Shown in pieces: positions 45,496 to 54,146 of a stretch of 64,000 bases of DNA; position 1 is the stretch's first letter; each line of letters begins with the position of its first letter. The notes beneath the pieces were generated by a model. It saw only the letters and a list, made by a program, of their open reading frames with translations, made no database searches and was not told the DNA's origin. The stretch is from assembly GCA_934454655.1 (NCBI GenBank), contig CAKSFK010000001.1:59298-123297 (forward strand), in the 5' to 3' direction. This DNA is from an uncultured Eubacteriales bacterium. GTDB taxonomy: Bacteria; Bacillota; Clostridia; Oscillospirales; Acutalibacteraceae. Position numbers and translations under genes: made by a program.

Positions 45496-46548
45496 TTGCG
45501 TAACGGCGGCGGTATTTTAAGGCTTGCGGGAATATTTGCGTTGAGTCTTGCCCTGATATTTTACAATGCGTATACCCTGTGCGCCGGCTACGGCGCCGCG
45601 CTGACGGACACGCACGCACAAAACACGCAGAGCGCGCCGACTGTGCAGAGCACATCGTCCGCCCCGTCAGCCGAAAATGCCGCGCAGCCCACAGCCGACG
45701 AGCCGAAAACCGCGCCGTCCGCCGCGGAAACGGTAGCCGCGGCGGCATCGGGCAATGTTAAGGGCAAGGTTATAAGCAACTACATTTCCCCCTACAAGGC
45801 GTCCCTTTCCTACGGCGGGGTGTACGTTAAAAACAGCACTGACTTAAGCATTAACGTTAAGGAACAGCTTGAGGCGCCGCTTAAGTTTAAAATTAAAAAA
45901 TCATCGGAGCCGCAGGTGCTTATAATGCACACCCACACCACCGAAACATATATGACCGACGACACGGGCGTTTACACCGACGCGTTTTCCTCCCGCACGA
46001 GGGACGAAACCAAAAATATGGTGAGCGTGGGCAGCATTGTGGCAGAAAAAATAAAGGCGGCAGGCTTCGGCGTTATTCACGACAAGACCGAGCACGATTA
46101 TCCCAAATACACAGGCAGCTACACCAGAGCGGCAAAAACAATAACCGGATATTTAAAAAAATACCCGAGCATTAAAATTGTTCTTGACCTTCACCGCGAC
46201 GCGGTAAGCTCGGGCGACAGCGACAAGGTAAAGCTTGTAACCGAAATCAACGGCAAAAAAGCGGCGCAGGTTATGCTTGTAATGGGTTCACAGAGCGGCT
46301 CGGTGACCAATTTCCCGAACTGGCAGGAAAACTTCCGACTGGCGCTTAAGCTCCAGCAGAAGATCGAAAAAAATTATCCCACGCTTGCCCGCCCCGTCAG
46401 CCTGATGCCGAAAAACTACAACGAAAGCCTAACGACAGGCTCGCTGTTAATTGAGTTCGGAACGGACGCAAACACCGTTGCCGAGGCGCATTACTCGGCG
46501 GAAATGGTGGGCAGTTCCTTAGCGGAGCTGTTAAACGAATTATGTTAG
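45496..46548 (+). CDS. spoIIP: stage II sporulation protein P
   Basis: 350 residues: a membrane anchor (about 8-28), a Ser/Ala/Thr-rich linker (about 35-85), then the extracytoplasmic amidase/endopeptidase domain with IMHTHTTETY, LDLHRDAVSSGDSDK, MGSQSGS and a C-terminal LIEFGTDANTVAEA. SpoIIP cleaves peptidoglycan during engulfment together with SpoIID and SpoIIM. The gpr-spoIIP order is conserved in spore formers. A TTG start at 45496 behind GGGGAGCGGAG is most likely. Confidence 0.95.
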   Translation: MRNGGGILRLAGIFALSLALIFYNAYTLCAGYGAALTDTHAQNTQSAPTVQSTSSAPSAENAAQPTADEPKTAPSAAETVAAAASGNVKGKVISNYISPYKASLSYGGVYVKNSTDLSINVKEQLEAPLKFKIKKSSEPQVLIMHTHTTETYMTDDTGVYTDAFSSRTRDETKNMVSVGSIVAEKIKAAGFGVIHDKTEHDYPKYTGSYTRAAKTITGYLKKYPSIKIVLDLHRDAVSSGDSDKVKLVTEINGKKAAQVMLVMGSQSGSVTNFPNWQENFRLALKLQQKIEKNYPTLARPVSLMPKNYNESLTTGSLLIEFGTDANTVAEAHYSAEMVGSSLAELLNELC

Positions 46549-46558
46549 GAAAATATAA

Positions 46559-46747
46559 ATGAAAAAAGCATTTTTAAGGTCGCTCGCAATATCGTCGATA
46601 GTACTGCTTTGCCTTAACGGCGCCGCGTTCGGCATAGCGCGCGCCTACGAAAACACAAGGCGCATAGGCTTTGGCGAATACCGAAAGGCGGTTGAGCTTG
46701 ACGGCGACAAGATTAAAATTCTGGATTTTGAATTTAAAATATTTTAA
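46559..46747 (+). CDS. small membrane-anchored protein after spoIIP
   Basis: 62-residue unrecognised protein with an N-terminal hydrophobic helix (about 8-30, SLAISSIVLLCLNGAAFGIA) and a short mixed-charge exterior part (DGDKIKILDFEFKIF). AGGAAA precedes the ATG and it starts 10 bases after spoIIP, so it is probably co-transcribed and may be a sporulation protein. No function assigned. Confidence 0.68.
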   Translation: MKKAFLRSLAISSIVLLCLNGAAFGIARAYENTRRIGFGEYRKAVELDGDKIKILDFEFKIF

Positions 46748-46797
46748 TGGACTTTTTAAAAAGGTTTGCATTAATCCATTGAAATTGCCCCATTCGG

Positions 46798-46826
46798 TTG
46801 ACAGAGCGGTAACCGCTTGCTAAAAT
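46798..46826 (+). promoter_or_regulatory. promoter of the GH30 gene with palindromic operator
   Basis: TTGACA (46798-46803), 17-base spacer, TAAAAT (46821-46826). The spacer contains the perfect 13-base palindrome AGCGGTAACCGCT (46805-46817), a likely repressor site. The regulator is not encoded nearby. Confidence 0.75.
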
Positions 46827-46856
46827 AAGGGCAAATACCGATTGGGAGTGGTTACG

Positions 46857-48212
46857 ATGAAAGCTGTTCTTTACACGACAAATTCGGAAGTGACTTTCAG
46901 AAAAAGAGAATTAAGACCCTGCGGCGACTGTATGACCAGGGCAAACTGCCTTACCTTGGGTGAAAAACCCCTGCCCGAGCCTATGGTGGGATTCGGGGTT
47001 GCCGTTACGGGAAGTTCCGCCTATGTGCTTGACAAAATGCCCGAAAACAGCCGTCGGGAATACCTTAACGATATATACACAAGGGACGGGCTTAACTGCT
47101 CGGTGGGCAGAATAAGCGTGGGTTCAAGTGACTACTCGCCCGACCTTTATACATACGACGACGTTCCGGGCGACACAAAGCTTGAGCATTTTTCGGTTGA
47201 GCGCGACGAAGAATTTATAATACCTATGATACGCGAGATACTGAACATAAAGCCTGATCTGTTCCTTTTCTCCTCGCCGTGGAGTCCGCCCGGGTGGATG
47301 AAAACGGGCGGCAGTATGTGCGGCGGCTTTATGCGGGAGGAATTTATTGACATATACGCCGATTACTATGTTAAATTTATTAAGGAATACGAAAAACGCG
47401 GGATAAAGATCAGCGCGTTAACACCGCAGAACGAATGTGAAACCACGCAGGACGGCAAAAGCGTTGCCTGTGTGTGGCACCCCGATACCGAGGCAAAATT
47501 TGTGCTGAAACTCAGAAAAAAGCTTGAGTCGGCGGGACTTTCCCCCGAGATATGGCTTTACGACCACAATTTTTCGGGCGTTGAACGGCTTATATGGATG
47601 TTCCGCGAGTACCCCGAGCTTTTAGGTGCGTCGGGTGCCGTGGGGTGGCATTACTACGGCGGCGGCGCAGAAGAGCTTTCACGCCTTACCGAGCTTTTCC
47701 CCGAGGTTAAAATGCACTTTACCGAGGGCGGACCCAGACGCTTTGACCACTACGACAGCGACTGGTGCAAATGGGGAACTATGATGGCGTCCGCCGTGAA
47801 TGCCGGCTGCCGCTCCTTTACCGGGTGGAACCTGCTGCTTGACGAAACGGGAGGACCCAATGTAGGTCCGTTTGACTGCGGCGGTCTTGCCACATACAAC
47901 ACCGCAACGGGTGAACTGTCTTACAGCGGTCAGTACCGCGCGCTGAAGCACTTTTCCGGCCTTGTAATGCCGGGCGCACTTGTTCTGCCCACGGCGGTTA
48001 CCGCAATTGACTATGTTAATATGTTCTCATACCCCAATGTTACGAAACAGCTTGTAACCTGCGCCTTTAAAAACCCCGACGGCAGCCTTGTTCTGCAAAT
48101 TGTAAACCCGAACAACAGCCGCCGCCAGATGCGGTTTGAATATTCGGGCGAAAAGTGGTATTTTGAACTGCTCGCAAATTCCGTAACGTCGGTAGTTTTT
48201 ACAGAGGACTGA
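46857..48212 (+). CDS. glycoside hydrolase family 30, intracellular
   Basis: 451 residues, no signal peptide, so cytosolic. Family 30 blocks: FSSPWSPPGWMKTGGSM, the acid/base Glu in ALTPQNECETTQDG, WHYYGGGAEEL, and the nucleophile Glu in MHFTEGGPRRFD; a C-terminal beta domain follows (about 370-450, VTKQLVTCAFKNPDGSLVLQ). GH30 enzymes act on beta-glucosides, beta-xylans or related links; the specificity is not readable here. The start at 46857 follows GGGAGTGG. Single-gene unit with its own regulated promoter and a strong terminator, suggesting sugar-dependent expression. Confidence 0.9.
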   Translation: MKAVLYTTNSEVTFRKRELRPCGDCMTRANCLTLGEKPLPEPMVGFGVAVTGSSAYVLDKMPENSRREYLNDIYTRDGLNCSVGRISVGSSDYSPDLYTYDDVPGDTKLEHFSVERDEEFIIPMIREILNIKPDLFLFSSPWSPPGWMKTGGSMCGGFMREEFIDIYADYYVKFIKEYEKRGIKISALTPQNECETTQDGKSVACVWHPDTEAKFVLKLRKKLESAGLSPEIWLYDHNFSGVERLIWMFREYPELLGASGAVGWHYYGGGAEELSRLTELFPEVKMHFTEGGPRRFDHYDSDWCKWGTMMASAVNAGCRSFTGWNLLLDETGGPNVGPFDCGGLATYNTATGELSYSGQYRALKHFSGLVMPGALVLPTAVTAIDYVNMFSYPNVTKQLVTCAFKNPDGSLVLQIVNPNNSRRQMRFEYSGEKWYFELLANSVTSVVFTED

Positions 48213-48231
48213 TTATTCCGAAACCCAAAAG

Positions 48232-48274
48232 AAAAAGCCATAATAAACCGACTTCGGTTTATTATGGCTTTTTT
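48232..48274. terminator. bidirectional terminator between GH30 gene and htpG
   Basis: Perfect 16-bp stem AGCCATAATAAACCGA with its complement around CT, A-run before and T-run after. It ends both converging genes. Confidence 0.93.
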
Positions 48275-48283
48275 CTCACCGGA

Positions 48284-50191
48284 TTATTTCGTCATAAGTT
48301 CGCACACAAGCGCACTGTGCTCCGCGGGGTCAGGCACAGCCTTTCCGCCTATTAAGCACGCCTCGCCGTAAAGCAGTTTTGAATACTTAGAAAGGGTGTC
48401 CTTATCGTCGGCAAAAAGCTTTTTAAGCTTTTCGGCAATCGGGTGCGACGCGTTTATTTCAAGCACAAGCTGTGCCTTGACCTTGTTCTGCTCCGCTCCC
48501 GGCATAGAATTAAGCACCTTTTCCATTTCAAGGGATATGCCGCCCTCGCTTGTAAGGCACACAGGGTGATTTTTAAGCTTGTTGGTAAACCTTACGGCGC
48601 CAACCTTATCGCCCAAGGCTTCCTTCATAGCCTCAAACATATCCTTTGCGGCGGCGTTTTCTTCCTCAAGCGCCTTTTTCTCTTCGTCGGTGTCAAGATT
48701 TAAGCTGTCGTCGCATATATTCATAAATTTCCTGCCGTCGTACTCGCCCATCATCTTAACGGCAAATTCGTCAACGTTTTCGGTGAGGTAAAGAATTTCG
48801 TAGCCCTTATCCTTTACCGCGTCCGCCTGGGGCAGCATATCGATCTTTTCGTCCGTTTCGCCGCAGGCGTAATAAACCGCGTCCTGTCCCTCCTTCATAC
48901 GGCTTACGTATTCCTTAAGGGTAACATACTTCTTTTCCGCCGATGAACGGAAAATAAGCAGGTCCTTAAGCGCGTCCTTGTGCATACCGTAATCGTTGTA
49001 AACGCCGAATTTAAGCTGTATTCCGAACGCCTTGAAGAACTCCTCGTAAGCCTCACGGTCATCCTTAAGCATTTTTTCAAGCTCGGATTTTATCTTCTTT
49101 TCAAGCGTTTTTGCTATAAGCTTTAACTGCCCGTCGTGCTGTAAGGTTTCGCGCGAAATGTTAAGGGAAAGATCCTCGCTGTCAACAAGACCCTTTACAA
49201 AGCTGAAATAATCCGGCAAAAGCTCGGCGCACTTATCCATAATAAGCACACCCTTTGAGTAAAGCTGCAAGCCCTTTTCGTATTCCTTGGTGTAGTAATC
49301 AAACGGCGGGTGCTTCGGTATAAACAGCAGCGCGGAATATGTTGCCTGACCTTCTGTTTTTGTGTGGATAACGCGCGCCGGATCGTCGTAATCGTAAAAC
49401 TTTTCCTTGTAAAAATTGTTGTATTCCTCGGGGGTTATCTCGCTCTTCTGCTTTTTCCAAAGCGGAATCATACTGTTAAGGGTGCGTACCTCTGTAACAT
49501 CCTTGTATTCCGGTTCTTTTTTGTCGTCCCCGTCCTCTTTTTTTACGGGTTCTTTTGTGGTGAACTCCATTTTGATCGGGTGGCGGATGTAATCCGAATA
49601 TTTCTTTACAAGCGCGCTTATTCTGTATTGGTCAAGGAACTCGTCGTAATTCTCGTCGCCCTCGTTCTCCTTTATATGCAGCGTTACAACCGTGCCGACG
49701 GTTTCCTTGTCGCACGGCTCCACGGTGTATCCGTCCGCCCCGGTCGACGTCCAGCAAAACGCCTTGTCCGCCCCGTAAGCGCGGCTTTCAACCGTGACCT
49801 TGTCGCTTACCATAAACGCCGAATAAAAGCCTACGCCGAACTGACCTATTATATCAACGTTTTCCTTTTTCTCGTTTTCCTGCTTAAAGGCAAGCGAACC
49901 CGACTTTGCAATTGTTCCGAGGTTTTTATCAAGCTCCTCCTCGGTCATACCGCAGCCGTTATCGATAACCTTAAGTGTGCGCGCGTCCTTGTTTATTTCA
50001 AGACGTATCTCAAAATCCTCGGGCGCAATGCCCACCGCGTTATCCGTAAGTGAACGAAAGTACAGCTTGTCCAGCGCGTCGCTCGCGTTTGAAATAAGCT
50101 CGCGCAAAAATATTTCCTTGTGGGTATAGATTGAATTTATCATCATATCCATAAGCTTTTTTGATTCCGATTTAAATTGTTTTTTGCTCAT
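48284..50191 (-). CDS. htpG: chaperone HtpG (Hsp90)
   Basis: 635-residue cytosolic Hsp90. The GHKL ATPase domain (about 1-215) has ELISNASDALDKL, VIDNGCGMTEEELD and IGQFGVGFYSAFMV; the middle domain includes GVLIMDKCAELLPDYFSFVKGLVDSEDLSLNISRE (shown in part by SLNISRETLQ); the C-terminal dimer domain ends at 48284. Single gene. The 200-base gap upstream contains a stem-loop (50298-50328) but no CIRCE. Confidence 0.97.
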   Translation of the reverse strand: MSKKQFKSESKKLMDMMINSIYTHKEIFLRELISNASDALDKLYFRSLTDNAVGIAPEDFEIRLEINKDARTLKVIDNGCGMTEEELDKNLGTIAKSGSLAFKQENEKKENVDIIGQFGVGFYSAFMVSDKVTVESRAYGADKAFCWTSTGADGYTVEPCDKETVGTVVTLHIKENEGDENYDEFLDQYRISALVKKYSDYIRHPIKMEFTTKEPVKKEDGDDKKEPEYKDVTEVRTLNSMIPLWKKQKSEITPEEYNNFYKEKFYDYDDPARVIHTKTEGQATYSALLFIPKHPPFDYYTKEYEKGLQLYSKGVLIMDKCAELLPDYFSFVKGLVDSEDLSLNISRETLQHDGQLKLIAKTLEKKIKSELEKMLKDDREAYEEFFKAFGIQLKFGVYNDYGMHKDALKDLLIFRSSAEKKYVTLKEYVSRMKEGQDAVYYACGETDEKIDMLPQADAVKDKGYEILYLTENVDEFAVKMMGEYDGRKFMNICDDSLNLDTDEEKKALEEENAAAKDMFEAMKEALGDKVGAVRFTNKLKNHPVCLTSEGGISLEMEKVLNSMPGAEQNKVKAQLVLEINASHPIAEKLKKLFADDKDTLSKYSKLLYGEACLIGGKAVPDPAEHSALVCELMTK

Positions 50192-50297
50192 TATATCACC
50201 TTAAAATTATAATTATTTTGTCAGTTTGACCTTACCTGACATATAGTATAAGCCTTTTCTTCCTGCAGTGTGTTAATAAACTGTGAACAAAATTAGG

Positions 50298-50328
50298 TTT
50301 TGGCACTTGCGCCGCCGGAGTGCCAAAA
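50298..50328. repeat. inverted repeat between htpG and sigK
   Basis: Perfect 10-bp stem TTTTGGCACT / AGTGCCAAAA with an 11-base GC-rich loop, in the divergent htpG-sigK gap. It could be an operator or a terminator-like stem; no T-run follows on either strand. Confidence 0.55.
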
Positions 50329-50350
50329 CGGCATTTTCGGGGACTTGCAA

Positions 50351-50378
50351 TTGGCAAGCCGTAAGCTACATATATAAT
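50351..50378 (+). promoter_or_regulatory. possible promoter of sigK
   Basis: TTGGCA (50351-50356), 16-base spacer, TATAAT (50373-50378). The overlapping CATATATAATAG also resembles a sigma-E -10 box, as expected for a mother-cell gene; the two cannot be separated by eye. Confidence 0.45.
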
Positions 50379-50404
50379 AGTAAAACCGAAAGGGCTTGAT
50401 ATTT

Positions 50405-51085
50405 ATGTTTTTAAAACTGCTTATGGAAATTGCCGCCGGCATTTACTATTTTGCGCTGCACGTAACGGGGGCGGGCGCGTTTCCGCCGCCGCTCTCCGCC
50501 GCGCGCGAGGCGGAATTGCTGGAAAAATGCCGCGCGGGGGACGAGAACGCCCGAAACGAGCTTATAGAGCACAATTTAAGGCTTGTGGCGCACATTGTAA
50601 AAAAATATTACAACACCGGCGCCGACCAGGACGATATGATATCGATAGGCACGATAGGGCTTATAAAGGCGGTTTCCACCTTTAAAAACGACAAAGGCAT
50701 ACGCCTTGCAACCTATGCCTCAAGGTGCATTGAAAACGAGATACTTATGTATTTCAGAAATCAGAAAAAATCCGCGCAGGACGTTTTTATAAGCGACCCC
50801 ATCGACACCGACAAGGACGGCAACGCTCTGACGCTTATTGACGTTATTGCCGACGGCACCGACATTGCCGAGGAGATAGACACAAAAATAAAGCTTGAAA
50901 GACTGCGGCTTATAATGCCCGTATGCCTTGACAAAAGGGAAGCGGAAATAATAAAGCTGCGCTACGGCATCGGAGGGTGCGAAGAGCTGACTCAGCGGGA
51001 AATTGCCAAAAAGCTGAATATTTCGCGCAGTTACGTTTCGCGCATTGAAAAGTCGGCGCTGCAAAAATTAAGGCGGCAATTTTAA
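50405..51085 (+). CDS. sigK: sporulation sigma factor SigK
   Basis: 226-residue sigma-70 family factor for late mother-cell transcription. A hydrophobic pro-sequence (about 1-20, MFLKLLMEIAAGIYYFALHV) is followed by PPPLS, the SigE/SigK N-terminal signature, region 2 (HNLRLVAHIVKKYYNTGADQ; ISIGTIGLIKAV; LATYASRCIENEILM) and region 4 (LTQREIAKKLNISRSYVSRI). One unbroken frame, so no skin-type element interrupts it here. SigK rather than SigE is chosen because of neighbours and the pro-sequence; SigE would normally follow spoIIGA. Confidence 0.9.
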   Translation: MFLKLLMEIAAGIYYFALHVTGAGAFPPPLSAAREAELLEKCRAGDENARNELIEHNLRLVAHIVKKYYNTGADQDDMISIGTIGLIKAVSTFKNDKGIRLATYASRCIENEILMYFRNQKKSAQDVFISDPIDTDKDGNALTLIDVIADGTDIAEEIDTKIKLERLRLIMPVCLDKREAEIIKLRYGIGGCEELTQREIAKKLNISRSYVSRIEKSALQKLRRQF

Positions 51086-51097
51086 ATGACTTTATAA

Positions 51098-51126
51098 TTG
51101 ACTTTAGGGGCGTTATATTGTAAAAT
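51098..51126 (+). promoter_or_regulatory. promoter of the pyrH-frr operon
   Basis: TTGACT (51098-51103), 17-base spacer, TAAAAT (51121-51126), about 60 bases before pyrH. Confidence 0.65.
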
Positions 51127-51186
51127 GAAATAGATAAAATATTAAGGGCGGCAGGACTGCTCTTAAGCGGAACGGAGAAGTACAAT

Positions 51187-51891
51187 ATGAAGCCTGTATA
51201 TAAACGCATACTTTTAAAGCTGAGCGGCGAGGTGCTTGCCGGCGAAAAGGGTGTGGGAATTGATTTTGACAAGGTGCTTGAGGTTTGCGCCAGCGTTAAG
51301 GAATGTGCCGAAATGGGCGTTCAGGTTGCGATTGTTGTGGGCGGCGGCAACTTCTGGCGCGGCAGAACAAGCGGCAAGATGGACAGAACAAGAGCCGACC
51401 ATATGGGTATGCTTGCAACCTCCATTAATGCGCTTGCCCTTGCCGACGCGCTTGAACAGCTGGGCGTTACCGCCCGTGTGCAGACGGCAATTGAAATGCG
51501 CCAGATCGCTGAGCCTTACATCAGAAACAAGGCTGTGCGCCACCTTGAAAAGGGCAGAGTGGTGATTTTCGGCTGCGGCACGGGAAATCCCTTCTTCTCA
51601 ACCGATACCGCCGCGGCTCTGCGCGCCGCCGAGATAGGGGCGGACGTTATTTTTAAGGCGACAAACGTTGACGGTGTTTACGACAGCGACCCGAAGCTTA
51701 ACCCGAACGCCAAAAAGTACGACACTCTGTCCCACATAGATGTGCTTAAGGACGGACTTCACGTTATGGACAGCACCGCCGCTTCGCTTTGTATGGATAA
51801 CGGAATTGAAATTCTTGTTTTCAACCTTAACAACCCCGACAACATTGTAAAAGCGGTAACGGGCGAAAAAATAGGAACAATTGTCAAATAG
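51187..51891 (+). CDS. pyrH: UMP kinase
   Basis: 234 residues, amino-acid-kinase fold. Motifs: [49 protein letters not shown], and [13 protein letters not shown]. It phosphorylates UMP to UDP in pyrimidine synthesis and is hexameric in bacteria. Preceded by GGAG. First gene of the conserved pyrH-frr-uppS-cdsA-dxr-rseP-ispG-polC series. Confidence 0.98.
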   Translation: MKPVYKRILLKLSGEVLAGEKGVGIDFDKVLEVCASVKECAEMGVQVAIVVGGGNFWRGRTSGKMDRTRADHMGMLATSINALALADALEQLGVTARVQTAIEMRQIAEPYIRNKAVRHLEKGRVVIFGCGTGNPFFSTDTAAALRAAEIGADVIFKATNVDGVYDSDPKLNPNAKKYDTLSHIDVLKDGLHVMDSTAASLCMDNGIEILVFNLNNPDNIVKAVTGEKIGTIVK

Positions 51892-51912
51892 CAACAACGG
51901 GAGGATATTTGT

Positions 51913-52467
51913 ATGAAAGAATTGCTTAAAACTACCGAAGAAAAAATGAATAAGACCGTGGGCGTGCTCGAAAGGGACTATAAGTCGATAAGAGCGGGCA
52001 GAGCCAACATCTCGGTGCTTGACCGCATTACCGTTGATTACTACGGCTGCCCGACCCCCATTCAGCAGATGGCGGCGGTATCCGTTCCCGAGCCGCGCAT
52101 TTTAATGATACAGCCGTGGGACGCGTCTACCCTTAAGGAGATCGAAAAGGCGATTTTGACTTCGGACATAGGCATTAATCCGCAGAACGACGGCAGGGTT
52201 ATACGTCTTTCGTTCCCTCCGCTTACGGAGGAGCGCCGCAAGGAGATTGTTAAGGAAGTACGCAAGGCGGCTGAGGAGAACAAGGTTGCTGTGCGTAACA
52301 CCCGCCGCGACGCCATTGAAAAGCTGAAAGCGCTTAAAAAGGCAAACACTGTAACCGAGGACGACGTAACCGACGGCGAGAAGAAGATTCAGAACCTGAC
52401 AGACAGATTCTGCAAGGAAATTGACGATTTGGCGTCGCTTAAAGAAAAGGAAATAATGGAAATATAA
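51913..52467 (+). CDS. frr: ribosome recycling factor
   Basis: 184 residues, the standard length: helical domain I (KMNKTVGVLERDYKSIRAGR), domain II (VPEPRILMIQPWD) and helix III (EERRKEIVKEVRKAAEENKV). With EF-G it splits post-termination ribosomes. It lies 21 bases after pyrH with a GGGAGGA site. Confidence 0.98.
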   Translation: MKELLKTTEEKMNKTVGVLERDYKSIRAGRANISVLDRITVDYYGCPTPIQQMAAVSVPEPRILMIQPWDASTLKEIEKAILTSDIGINPQNDGRVIRLSFPPLTEERRKEIVKEVRKAAEENKVAVRNTRRDAIEKLKALKKANTVTEDDVTDGEKKIQNLTDRFCKEIDDLASLKEKEIMEI

Positions 52468-52515
52468 TTAATTGCGGGCATATTGTTGTGCCCGCTTTTT
52501 GAGGCAGGTGGAAAA

Positions 52516-53241
52516 ATGGGTCTGTTAGGCAAATTCGTCAAGGCAAAAAACACACAGCGCACACTGCCGCGGCACATCGCGATTATAATGGACGGCAACG
52601 GCAGGTGGGCGAAAAAGCGCGGTCTGCCGCGCTCGGCGGGGCATATTGCGGGCGCTAAGACCTTTAAAACAATAGCGCGGTACTGCAACAAAATAGGTCT
52701 TGAATACCTTACGGTCTACGCCTTTTCAACCGAGAACTGGAAACGTCCCAAAGAAGAGGTTGACGGCATTATGAACCTTCTGCGCGACTACTTAAAGGAC
52801 GCGGAAAATTTTAAGGACGAGAACATAAGGGTGCGTTTTATAGGCGACAGAACCCCCCTTGCCGACGATATTAAGGCGCTTATGCTTAAAAACGAGGACG
52901 GTTCGAAGAACGCCACGGGGCTTAAGCTTAACATTGCCGTAAATTACGGCGGACGGGACGAGATTGTGCACGCGGTGAAGCAGATAATTGCCGAGGGCAC
53001 GGCGGAAAGCGACGTTAACGAACAGCTGATTTCAAGCAAGCTTTACACCGCGGGTATGCCCGACCCCGATTTTATTATAAGACCCAGCGGAGAATACAGA
53101 ACCTCAAACTACCTTTTGTGGCAGTCGGCTTATTCGGAATATCAGTTTTCGGATATTCTGTGGCCGGACTTCAAGCCGCACCATCTTGAACGGGCAATTG
53201 AGGACTTTAATCACCGCAGCCGCCGTTTCGGCGGGGTGTAA
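52516..53241 (+). CDS. uppS: isoprenyl (undecaprenyl) diphosphate synthase
   Basis: 241-residue cis-prenyltransferase. The P-site motif is IIMDGNGRWAKKRG, followed by YLTVYAFSTENWKRP and the C-terminal DFIIRPSGEYRTSNYLLWQS. It makes the C55 carrier lipid precursor for peptidoglycan. The start at 52516 follows AGGTGG; the longer reading from 52483 is unsupported. Confidence 0.97.
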   Translation: MGLLGKFVKAKNTQRTLPRHIAIIMDGNGRWAKKRGLPRSAGHIAGAKTFKTIARYCNKIGLEYLTVYAFSTENWKRPKEEVDGIMNLLRDYLKDAENFKDENIRVRFIGDRTPLADDIKALMLKNEDGSKNATGLKLNIAVNYGGRDEIVHAVKQIIAEGTAESDVNEQLISSKLYTAGMPDPDFIIRPSGEYRTSNYLLWQSAYSEYQFSDILWPDFKPHHLERAIEDFNHRSRRFGGV

Positions 53242-53267
53242 AAAACCGTAAAAAGGAGTTTGCAAAA

Positions 53268-54146
53268 ATGAAAACCAGGATTATTTCGGGCATTGTTATG
53301 ATTGCCCTGCTGTGCGCTTTCCTGACGGCGGGAAAGCTTGTAAGCCCGCTTTTTATAACCGCGCTTGTCGCGTTTATCGCCGCCGTCGGAATTTATGAGC
53401 TTCTCCGCAATGCGGCGGGGATAAAATTGCCCGCGGCGGTAGCCGGCGCTTGCGTTTTCTCGGTGCTTTATATTGTATTTACTGACAATTCGGTTCGGAG
53501 CATCCTGCTTTCTCTTGCCGCAAAAGACGGATATAACGGCGACGTCGCAATGTTCACGGTTAAATTTTACGGCAACCTGTCATACGCCGTTTCGGCGCTT
53601 ACGGTGTGCTGGTTTGTTTATGCGGCGGTGATAACCCTTGTTTGCCACAAAGCCTTCGGGCTGGCTCAGATAGCCGCCCTTTTCGGTTTTCCGTTGCCCT
53701 ATGCGGCGGCGTTCGGCAAGCTTTCCGCCATCTGCTCGCACAGCGACGGAATTTACTACCTGCTTTTACTGCTCAACTTTTCGAGCGTGTGCGATATGGG
53801 TGCGTACTTTGTGGGCAGTGCTGTCGGCAAACACAAGCTTTGCCCCGAAATAAGCCCCCACAAAACGGTTGAGGGCGCAGTGGGCGGAATAGTTTCGAGC
53901 ATAATTGTAACGGTTGTTCTGGGGCTGTGCTTTAACAAAAATCTTGCAGCACCCGCACTGCTTGCCGTGCCGCTTTGCGCGCTCGGTATGGTGGGCGACC
54001 TTTTTGCTTCCGCAATAAAGCGCGCCGCCGGAATTAAGGATTACGGCAATTTAATTCCCGGTCACGGCGGAATAATGGACCGCGTGGACAGCATAATTAT
54101 GATAGCGCCTGTTTTGCATGTGCTTATCTCTTTCGGTGTGATATAA
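53268..54146 (+). CDS. cdsA: phosphatidate cytidylyltransferase
   Basis: 292-residue membrane protein with about eight helices. The CTP_transf_1 signature is at the C-terminus (KRAAGIKDYGNLIPGHGGIMDRVDS, shown as core GNLIPGHGGIMDR). It makes CDP-diacylglycerol for phospholipid synthesis. AAGGAG precedes its ATG. Its stop overlaps the dxr start by one base. Confidence 0.95.
   Translation: MKTRIISGIVMIALLCAFLTAGKLVSPLFITALVAFIAAVGIYELLRNAAGIKLPAAVAGACVFSVLYIVFTDNSVRSILLSLAAKDGYNGDVAMFTVKFYGNLSYAVSALTVCWFVYAAVITLVCHKAFGLAQIAALFGFPLPYAAAFGKLSAICSHSDGIYYLLLLLNFSSVCDMGAYFVGSAVGKHKLCPEISPHKTVEGAVGGIVSSIIVTVVLGLCFNKNLAAPALLAVPLCALGMVGDLFASAIKRAAGIKDYGNLIPGHGGIMDRVDSIIMIAPVLHVLISFGVI

Noticed and set aside
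48284..50404. CIRCE or other heat-shock operator before htpG
   Set aside because: The inverted repeat at 50298-50328 does not match CIRCE, and it is as close to sigK as to htpG.
50405..51085. Skin-type interruption of sigK
   Set aside because: The frame is continuous from pro-sequence through region 4, with no integrase or excisionase gene nearby.
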